DNA of 21,443 bases from Betaproteobacteria bacterium. Its GTDB lineage: Bacteria > Pseudomonadota > Gammaproteobacteria > Burkholderiales > Burkholderiaceae_C. This document shows, piece by piece, positions 15,887-21,443 of this stretch. Every line of letters begins with the position of its first letter. The stretch's first letter is position 1. The notes under the pieces are model-generated. The model made no database searches, had not been told where the DNA came from, and saw only the letters and a list, made by a program, of their open reading frames with translations. A program made the position numbers and the translations under genes. Location: positions 1-21,443 of the forward strand of contig JANXLW010000309.1 in NCBI GenBank assembly GCA_025354965.1, in the 5' to 3' direction.

Positions 15887-16279
15887 TCAATCGCCGTCTT
15901 TAAACTCCATTGCCGCTTCATTGCGATCATCCGTCGACGACAAGACCGATAGATCAAGTTGACGGACCGCGCCCATCCAGATCGCAAAGTCTCTGTGGTC
16001 CAGCAGTTGGTTGCCGGTTACCGGATGAACAAAGACCACCAATCCATTCCTGTTGAGCGCCAGCCAGGGAATGATTTCAGCAAACAAAGCTGGCGTGAAG
16101 GAGAGCTGGCAACTCCAGTCCGGGTGCGGACCTACTGGCCTTTCATGCATGCGTCCCATACGGAGATGGAACAAGGTTGCTGCTCTTTCGCACAGGTTGC
16201 GAGCTTGCTCCAGGCTGTCCGCGGCGAAATAGACATGGGCGTGATAGCCGTAAATGCGGCGTGCTTGATCGGTTTTCAT
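15887..16279 (-). CDS. DOPA 4,5-dioxygenase-family protein
   Basis: A 130-residue protein of the DOPA 4,5-dioxygenase-like family. It has the N-terminal YGYHAHVYF, the central HERPVGPHPDWSCQLSF and the C-terminal GLVVFVHPVTGNQLLDH. These His residues are the likely metal ligands of an extradiol ring-cleavage fold. Family members in fungi open L-DOPA; bacterial ones have no settled substrate. It starts one base after the rdgC stop, so the two are probably co-transcribed. It converges with the DUF2892 gene. Confidence 0.87.
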   Translation of the reverse strand: MKTDQARRIYGYHAHVYFAADSLEQARNLCERAATLFHLRMGRMHERPVGPHPDWSCQLSFTPALFAEIIPWLALNRNGLVVFVHPVTGNQLLDHRDFAIWMGAVRQLDLSVLSSTDDRNEAAMEFKDGD

Positions 16280-16280
16280 A

Positions 16281-17177
16281 TTAGGTCGCTACCACCTCAC
16301 CCCCCAACGCCGCCAACAAATCCGGCAACAGTTTGCGCAGCTCGCCGGTGGCGATAGCTATGTCGGTGTCGAAGCCATCGTCTTTGTCGGCGGAAGCGCC
16401 TTCAAACACCACTTCCAGAAACACCAGCTTCTTGAGCTGCAGGCTCTCGGTCAACACGAACGAGATGCGGCTGTCCCAGGTCAGCGCCAGCCGGGTCGGC
16501 AGTTTGCCGCCCTCAACATGTTTCTTGACCTCGTCGTTGTCCAGCGGGTGGCGTGAATAGCGCACCACCGCTTTGGATTCATCGGCCGCCTTCAGCTCAC
16601 ACTCACGGTCAACGCTGAAGCCTGCTGGCGCCTCCTGGCTGACCAGCCACTCGGACATGGCTACTGTGGGTGAAACCTGGGTGTTGATGAGTGTTAACGC
16701 CAGCCCATCGAGCGACTTCACCAGCGCCGTCACGACCTCATCCGATTTGGCCTGGCTGGCTGCATCTATCACCAGCAATTGCGCCTTCGGGTCAATCCAC
16801 ACGACGATGGTGGCTTGCTTGGTGAACGCCATGGGCAACAATTCAAGCCGGATGTCGTCCTTGATGTCCCGCAGTTCTTTCTTGCCTGGTTTTCGCCCGG
16901 TCGCGGCCTCAATGTGGGCGATGCGTTCTTTCGCTTTACGCGTCACCACCGACCCCGGCAGGGTGCGGGTCTCGACCATGAGTTGGAGTACCAACTGCCC
17001 GCCCACGGCCTCCACCAGCGGGCCATTGGCCTCGCCGCGGGGCTCCACCCAGCCGATTGATTTCTCCTGGCTGGCACCACACTCTACAAAGCGTGCGCCT
17101 TGCAGGCTTTGCTCCATTTGCACTGCGGTGGCGGACCATCCCGGTCCGATTCGATACACGATCACGTTCTTGAACAC
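16281..17177 (-). CDS. rdgC: Recombination-associated protein RdgC
   Basis: A 298-residue RdgC. It begins MFKNVIVYRIGPGW, carries GWVEPRGEANGPLVEAVGGQLVLQL and GRKPGKKELRDIKDDI, and ends with TGELRKLLPDLLAALGGEV. RdgC forms a ring-shaped dimer that encircles duplex DNA and restrains RecA. The start is GTG at 17177, with an AAGGGGG ribosome site close upstream, and the length matches the family. It is divergent from the LTXXQ gene and followed immediately by the dioxygenase-like gene. Confidence 0.95.
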   Translation of the reverse strand: MFKNVIVYRIGPGWSATAVQMEQSLQGARFVECGASQEKSIGWVEPRGEANGPLVEAVGGQLVLQLMVETRTLPGSVVTRKAKERIAHIEAATGRKPGKKELRDIKDDIRLELLPMAFTKQATIVVWIDPKAQLLVIDAASQAKSDEVVTALVKSLDGLALTLINTQVSPTVAMSEWLVSQEAPAGFSVDRECELKAADESKAVVRYSRHPLDNDEVKKHVEGGKLPTRLALTWDSRISFVLTESLQLKKLVFLEVVFEGASADKDDGFDTDIAIATGELRKLLPDLLAALGGEVVAT

Positions 17178-17364
17178 GGGCCCCCTTTATGACGATTGAT
17201 TTAACTTGAGCAAGGTCAATCATCCCATCAAAACCTGCCATTTTTATGGCGCAACTTTACAAACACATATCTGGGTGTCATGCAGCAGATACAGAAGAAG
17301 CACACATTTGATCCCAGCCTGAAGCCAATTTTTGAGCGTCAGACACACGATAAAGGAAGCTCAC

Positions 17365-17916
17365 ATGAAATCAGTTTTTAAACCTCTTTTGCTTGCTGGC
17401 GTATTGGCCACTGCAGGCTTTGCCGCTTTTTCACAGGCTCCGGCCATGGGCGAGCACGCCGGCATGATGGGTGCTGGCGGAATGATGCACGAAGGCATAG
17501 GCCACCCCGGCATGGGCAAGATGGATCCGGCCAAAATGCAGGCGCGCATGGAAAAACGCCAGGCCGCACTCAAGGCCATGCTCAAGCTGACACCAGCGCA
17601 AGAGGGCGCCTGGACCACGTTCACGGCCGCCCTGAAGCCACCGGCCGACATGATGAGCAAACATGCGGATCATGCCGAGATTGCCAAACTGCCAACGCCC
17701 GAGCGGATCGACAAAATGAAGGCTTTGCACGCTCAGCATGTGGCTGACATGAACGTCGCCATGGACAAACGCGGCGACGCTACCAAAGCTTTCTATGCAA
17801 CGCTTACGCCCGAGCAGCAAAAAGTGTTTGACACCGCTACCGCGCGGTTTTACGGTCCTGCCGGGCACATGGGTGGTCCGAGGGACGGAAAAGGCCCGGT
17901 TCAGCCGAAGCCGTAA
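17365..17916 (+). CDS. Periplasmic LTXXQ-motif (Spy/CpxP-like) Met/His-rich protein
   Basis: A 183-residue exported protein. The signal peptide MKSVFKPLLLAGVLATAGFA probably ends near FSQA. A Met/His/Gly-rich stretch with MGEHAGMMGAGGMMHEGIGH follows. A helical core holds two LTXXQ motifs (LTPAQEGAW and LTPEQQKVF), the signature of Spy/CpxP chaperones, which act on envelope stress and often bind metals. The ATG at 17365 has GGAAG in front; an upstream in-frame start is less likely. It is divergent from rdgC and ends one base from the glutaredoxin-like stop. The Met/His richness and a copper locus 3 kb away hint at periplasmic copper or zinc stress; this is inference. Confidence 0.87.
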   Translation: MKSVFKPLLLAGVLATAGFAAFSQAPAMGEHAGMMGAGGMMHEGIGHPGMGKMDPAKMQARMEKRQAALKAMLKLTPAQEGAWTTFTAALKPPADMMSKHADHAEIAKLPTPERIDKMKALHAQHVADMNVAMDKRGDATKAFYATLTPEQQKVFDTATARFYGPAGHMGGPRDGKGPVQPKP

Positions 17917-17917
17917 G

Positions 17918-18283
17918 TCAAGCCAGCAGTTTTTTCAATTCACCGCTGTCAATCAGCGCGATCAGGTCGTTGGCGCCGCCGACCAGCACCCCTTTCACGA
18001 ACACCATGGGCATGGTCGGCCAGCCAGTCCATAGCTTGAGCGCGTTGCGCTGGCGCCAGGTGTTGAGGTAATTGCCGTATTCCAGATATTGGTAGGCCAC
18101 CCCCGCGCTGTCCAACGCTTTGCAGGCTTTCTTTGGGAACGGGTTCATGCCCATACCCACCACCACCACGGCATGTTTTGCCATGGCGGCCTGCACCTCG
18201 CGCACAATGGTCTGTTCGTGGTTGGCAATCTTTTCCCGAATGGCGGGGTGAATATTGGATTCGTCAAGTATCGGGCGGGGCAT
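17918..18283 (-). CDS. Glutaredoxin-fold protein lacking the active-site cysteines
   Basis: A 121-residue protein with a monothiol-glutaredoxin-like layout: a long N-terminal helix, VVVVGMGMNPFPKKACKAL, the cis-proline segment TGWPTMPMVFVKG and the glutathione-binding-like GGANDLIALI. The usual CPYC or CGFS becomes NPFP at residues 47-50, so both catalytic positions are lost; Cys54 is the nearest thiol. Redox catalysis of the normal kind is therefore unlikely, and binding or regulation is possible. It converges with the LTXXQ gene and is divergent from the DUF2189 gene. Confidence 0.83.
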   Translation of the reverse strand: MPRPILDESNIHPAIREKIANHEQTIVREVQAAMAKHAVVVVGMGMNPFPKKACKALDSAGVAYQYLEYGNYLNTWRQRNALKLWTGWPTMPMVFVKGVLVGGANDLIALIDSGELKKLLA

Positions 18284-18374
18284 GGCAATATCCTTGGAGC
18301 TGGGAAACAGGCATTATGCGTTGCCTGTCCCGCATCTTTTGTGACACTTGCCCAAGCCCTACACTGACCCGCTT

Positions 18375-19217
18375 ATGCAAACACCATCACCCCCGACTCC
18401 CGCTACCCCTGCCGATCGCGCGCTACCGGGCGTGCGCACCATCCCCCTGACCCGGCCGCTGTACTGGCTGGTGTTGGCGTGGCGCGACATGGTGCGCTGC
18501 GGCTGGATTAGCTTGGCGCACGGTCTTGCGCTGGCTTTCGGCGGTGCCGCCATGCTGGCTATTGGTCACAACCGCTTCTGGCTGATGGCGGGAGTAATCT
18601 CCGGCTTCCTGTTGGTGGCGCCCGTGCTGGCCAGTAGTTTGTATGCCTTGAGCCGGGCACTGGAGCGTGGTGAAAAAACAGATGCCCGCGTGGTGCTGAA
18701 GACCTGGCTGAACTGGCAAGACAATCACTTCAATAAATTTAGCAACGACTATTGGTGCCTGGTGCAATTCGGCGCCTTGCTGGCACTGGCTGGCACCGGC
18801 TGGGTGGTCACCTCGGCCGCTCTCATCACTTTGCTGGCGCCAGTGCCCATCACCACACCGCTGGAATTTGTTCAGCATGTCATGCTGGCCAAGAACGGTT
18901 TCCTGTTTGAGCTTTGGCTGGCACTGGGTGGTGCCCTGGCGGCACCGATCTTTGCCTCGACGGTGATTACCATACCCTTGCTGCTGGATCGACGGCTGTC
19001 GTTGATTCAAGCGGTTCTTGCCAGCTGGCGCGTGGTTCTGGCCAATCCCTTGCCGATGGCTTTCTGGTCAGCACTCATCATGGTCTTTACGCTGCTGGGA
19101 TTCGGCACTGCCCTGCTTGGCCTGATCGCGGTAATTCCGATGTTGGGCCATGCCAGCTGGCACGCCTACCGGGATCTTGTGGACGCCAGTGAGCTACCGC
19201 AACGGGAGCCGTACTGA
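18375..19217 (+). CDS. DUF2189 multi-pass membrane protein
   Basis: A 280-residue integral membrane protein. A proline-rich cytosolic N-terminus (about 35 residues) precedes several hydrophobic helices. The segments LVAPVLASSLYALSRALERGE and TWLNWQDNHFNKFSNDYW fit DUF2189, and the end is PMLGHASWHAYRDLVD. The function of the family is not established. The ATG at 18375 is preferred over an upstream in-frame TTG at 18348. Its stop overlaps the next ATG as TGATG, so it is translationally coupled to the DUF2788 gene. Confidence 0.85.
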   Translation: MQTPSPPTPATPADRALPGVRTIPLTRPLYWLVLAWRDMVRCGWISLAHGLALAFGGAAMLAIGHNRFWLMAGVISGFLLVAPVLASSLYALSRALERGEKTDARVVLKTWLNWQDNHFNKFSNDYWCLVQFGALLALAGTGWVVTSAALITLLAPVPITTPLEFVQHVMLAKNGFLFELWLALGGALAAPIFASTVITIPLLLDRRLSLIQAVLASWRVVLANPLPMAFWSALIMVFTLLGFGTALLGLIAVIPMLGHASWHAYRDLVDASELPQREPY

Positions 19218-19429
19218 TGTTCGGTTACTCAGAAGAACAGATCGCCGCTTTTGGGCTGACCTTCGGCGTTGGCGCCTTCATGCTCTACATGCTGTTCATC
19301 ATCGGCCATCTGGCGTGGGAATCGAAGGCCGGTAAATTCGGTACCTTTGTCATATTTTTGGGCCTGGCTTTCGGCATGACCGGCTTCGTGGCGAAATACC
19401 TGATTCAGTGGGCGATCGGCATCAAGTGA
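19217..19429 (+). CDS. DUF2788 small membrane protein
   Basis: A 70-residue protein with two hydrophobic helices. The first (GLTFGVGAFMLYMLFIIGHLAW) and second (FGTFVIFLGLAFGMTGFVAKYLIQWAI) are joined by a charged ESKAGK loop. The pattern matches DUF2788, a small proteobacterial family of unknown function. It is coupled to the DUF2189 gene by a TGATG overlap and ends 18 bp before the convergent NnrU gene. Confidence 0.85.
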   Translation: MFGYSEEQIAAFGLTFGVGAFMLYMLFIIGHLAWESKAGKFGTFVIFLGLAFGMTGFVAKYLIQWAIGIK

Positions 19430-19447
19430 GCAAAAAATTCTTCCCTT

Positions 19448-20026
19448 TCAGCCAAATGGACGCACGCCGATCAACCAGCCGTGCAGCCACAAAGCAAAGA
19501 CTACCCAAAGACCAAATCCTATGGCCACGGTGATGCCGGTGGCCCCGGCCGTACCACCAGCGTAGCGCGTACCAGCAGCCCGGTCGCGTTTGCGCGCAGC
19601 GCTGAAACTGAAAACGGACCAAGCCAGAAACGAGCCGAACAAAACAACGTGTGCGATGTTGCCGTTCGCCAGCAAATGGGCCAGTGCCCATACCTTGACC
19701 GCCAGCACCATAGGATGATGAAGACGGGACTTGATGCCGTTGCCAGGCACATAAGTCGCTGCCAACAACACAAAGGCAATGAGGGTCAGCAGCGACGCCA
19801 CGTGACGCATGCCGACCGCTGGACTCCACAATTGCACCGGCTGTTGTCGCGCCAAACCAAAACCCCAGACAATCAAGCCAAAACCAAGCAATGACGCCAC
19901 TGAATACAGACCCTTCCATGGCATCTCCCCCAGTCGCAGGCGGGTTTGGGTGCGCCAGTCGTCGGCCACAATGCGCACCGAGTGCACACCCAGAAAAACA
20001 ATCAGACCGAGAACCAGGTATGTCAT
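19448..20026 (-). CDS. NnrU-family membrane protein
   Basis: A 192-residue protein with several hydrophobic helices. It opens MTYLVLGLIVFLGVHSVRIVADDWR, and has GMRHVASLLTLIAFVLLAATYVPGNGIKSRLHHPMVL, AHLLANGN and FLAWSVFSFSAARKRDR, all fitting NnrU. NnrU was named from a denitrification locus and is related to isoprenoid-type membrane enzymes; its exact role is unclear. No denitrification genes are present here. The ATG at 20026 has AAAAGAG in front and is preferred to the TTG at 20041. Confidence 0.88.
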   Translation of the reverse strand: MTYLVLGLIVFLGVHSVRIVADDWRTQTRLRLGEMPWKGLYSVASLLGFGLIVWGFGLARQQPVQLWSPAVGMRHVASLLTLIAFVLLAATYVPGNGIKSRLHHPMVLAVKVWALAHLLANGNIAHVVLFGSFLAWSVFSFSAARKRDRAAGTRYAGGTAGATGITVAIGFGLWVVFALWLHGWLIGVRPFG

Positions 20027-20168
20027 ATGAACTCTTTTCAATCAAGCACCCAACACGGGAGGTCTGTAATACTATAGTCCACCCACCAGGCCGCTGTGTT
20101 TGCTATTGCAATACAGAGCAGTTTGTTTACACTGCGCGTTCGATGTCAATCAAAATATTGGAGCTCCG

Positions 20169-20597
20169 ATGAAACCCGTGATGGAATTGTTAATGAATCG
20201 TAATGCGACGGTTTTTCAGGTTGGTCCTTCCGTTACCGTCTTTGAAGCCCTGCGCCTGTTAGCTGACTACGGCGTAGGCGCTATGCTGGTGATGGAAAAG
20301 GGCAAGCTATTGGGGGTTATTTCCGAACGCGATTACACCCGTAAAGTGGCCTTGCAAGGTAAAAACTCCAAAGAAACCACGGTTGCCGACATCATGACCC
20401 GCGATGTCATCACAGTCTCTCCAAATACCGGCACCCGGGCCTGCATGGCACTGATGAGTCAGAATAAAATTCGCCACCTGCCCATAGTGGACGGCTCGAA
20501 AGTGGTCGGCATGATCTCTATTCGGGATCTGCTGGACGATATTATTGCCGGTCAGGAGCAGACCATCTCGCAGCTCACAAGCTACATCAACAGCTAG
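20169..20597 (+). CDS. Two-CBS-domain protein
   Basis: A 142-residue protein made of a pair of CBS domains. The first holds VTVFEALRLLADYGVGAMLVMEKGKLLGVISERDYTRK and the second MTRDVITVSPNTGTRACMALMSQNKIRHLPIVDGSKVVGMISIRDLL. Stand-alone CBS pairs bind adenosine nucleotides and report energy or redox state to partners; the partner here is unknown. GGAG lies five bases before the ATG. It stands alone between NnrU and the GH19 gene. Confidence 0.92.
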   Translation: MKPVMELLMNRNATVFQVGPSVTVFEALRLLADYGVGAMLVMEKGKLLGVISERDYTRKVALQGKNSKETTVADIMTRDVITVSPNTGTRACMALMSQNKIRHLPIVDGSKVVGMISIRDLLDDIIAGQEQTISQLTSYINS

Positions 20598-20838
20598 CTT
20601 CTGGTTAGCCTGTCAAAGCGCAAAACAAGTCTGCTTGGGCCATTGCAGAGCGCCTGTTTGAGCAAGCACACCCGGACCACCCACGGTCAAGACCCTTACG
20701 CAATGTCAACATTGAAGCTGCCATAGGATGCTTGGGCGGCTTGCGGCAAGGCAGGTTGGTTTTGCCGACATGTGTTTATTGCTGACCATGGCAACCGACC
20801 ATGGTTTGGGCGCATATCAATTTTAGAAAGTCCACACA

Positions 20839-21443
20839 ATGGCTATCACCGAAAGTCTCTTGCGGCAGATTTTCCCGCAATGTCTGGACCCTGCGGGGTG
20901 GGCGCAAGCGCTGAACCCGGCACTGGAGCGTTTTGACATCAACACGCGGGCGCGGCAATGCAGCTTTCTGGCACAAACCGGCTATGAGTCGGCCCAGTAC
21001 AACCGTTTGAGTGAGGGCCTGTACTACAAGACAGCGCTTCGATTGATGGCAATCTGGCCGAAGCGCTTTCCAACCGAGGACAGTGCGCAACCTTATGTGG
21101 CCAATGCCGAGAAACTGGCAAATTTGGTCTATGCCAATCGGTTGGGCAATGGTGACAGCGACAGCGGAGATGGTTTTCGGTTTAGAGGTCGAGGCATTAT
21201 CCAGATCACCGGTCGCTCGAACTATGCCGATGCTGGCGCCGCACTGGGTGTGAATTTGCTGGACGATCCGGATCTTCTCCTGAACAAGGATAACGCTGCC
21301 ATGGCGGCGGCCTGGTTCTGGAGCAGCCGCGGATTGAATGCGCTGGCGGACGACATGACCGACGACAACGATCTGGAAGACTTTACCGAGATTACAAAGC
21401 GCATCAATGGTGGCACCGTCGGCATCAAGGACCGGCTGGCGGC
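20839..21443 (+). CDS. Glycoside hydrolase family 19 chitinase/endolysin-like protein (5' part, truncated by window)
   Basis: Open from the ATG at 20839 to the window end, 201 complete codons. The sequence begins MAITESLLRQIFPQCLDP and has FLAQTGYESAQYNRLSEGLYY (candidate catalytic acids Glu50 and Glu59), YANRLGNGDSDSGDGFRFRGRGIIQITGRSNYADAG and ITKRINGG. These are the GH19/endolysin features of enzymes that cleave chitin or peptidoglycan. No signal peptide is visible, as in phage endolysins and some secretion-system effectors. The rest is cut off. A 241-bp gap precedes it, with a weak ribosome site and a long-loop inverted repeat, but no clear gene. Confidence 0.9.
   Translation, partial: MAITESLLRQIFPQCLDPAGWAQALNPALERFDINTRARQCSFLAQTGYESAQYNRLSEGLYYKTALRLMAIWPKRFPTEDSAQPYVANAEKLANLVYANRLGNGDSDSGDGFRFRGRGIIQITGRSNYADAGAALGVNLLDDPDLLLNKDNAAMAAAWFWSSRGLNALADDMTDDNDLEDFTEITKRINGGTVGIKDRLA

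Noticed and set aside
20752..20810. Direct repeat GACCATGG and a CGGCAA/TTGCCG inverted repeat nearby
   Set aside because: Short, long-looped and without a link to a known element; likely chance.

Overview
The window looks like a piece of a betaproteobacterial chromosome, most likely Comamonadaceae (Rhodoferax/Polaromonas-like). This rests on the gene order mnmG-rsmG-lysE-parA-hydrolase-parB, the protein character (RdgC, DUF2189/DUF2788 pair, NnrU, beta-class GST) and moderate-to-high GC. The genus is inference. No tRNA, rRNA, CRISPR array or insertion sequence was seen.

Left part (1-6870): the 3' end of an FAD-linked D-lactate/glycolate-type dehydrogenase converges on a tightly packed leftward operon. 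In transcription order this is mnmG, rsmG, a LysE-type exporter, parA, a small RBBP9-type serine hydrolase, parB and an HD-GYP gene. Three parS-like palindromes lie inside mnmG and rsmG, so the complete chromosome-partition system (ParA, ParB, centromere) is in one 6-kb block.

Middle part (6969-11935): a Crp/Fnr regulator with a striking array of overlapping palindromes in front of it, a GMC oxidoreductase, an AsmA-like protein and a glutathione S-transferase. A 335-bp AT-rich gap follows. It carries two perfect DnaA boxes, weaker ones, and a CTACTACTACTA tract resembling DnaA-trios. Together with the nearby parABS and mnmG/rsmG, this makes it a candidate replication origin or DnaA-binding locus.

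Copper region (11936-15836): copA (Cu(I) P-type ATPase) is divergent from copZ-cueR, then a cysteine-bearing Crp/Fnr regulator and a DUF2892 membrane protein. Two back-to-back MerR-type promoters with 19-bp spacers lie between copA and copZ. The layout suggests CueR senses Cu(I) and drives both the exporter and the chaperone/regulator operon.

Right part (15887-21443): a DOPA-4,5-dioxygenase-like gene with rdgC, a Met/His-rich LTXXQ (Spy/CpxP-like) periplasmic protein, a glutaredoxin-fold protein without the active-site cysteines, a DUF2189-DUF2788 membrane pair, an NnrU-family protein, a two-CBS protein and the start of a GH19 chitinase/endolysin-like gene cut by the window edge.

Most genes are ordinary housekeeping or accessory chromosome genes. 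The observations most worth checking are the DnaA-box/CTA-repeat region, the coding-embedded parS cluster, the HD-GYP gene in the par operon and the 11-bp-phased operator array.
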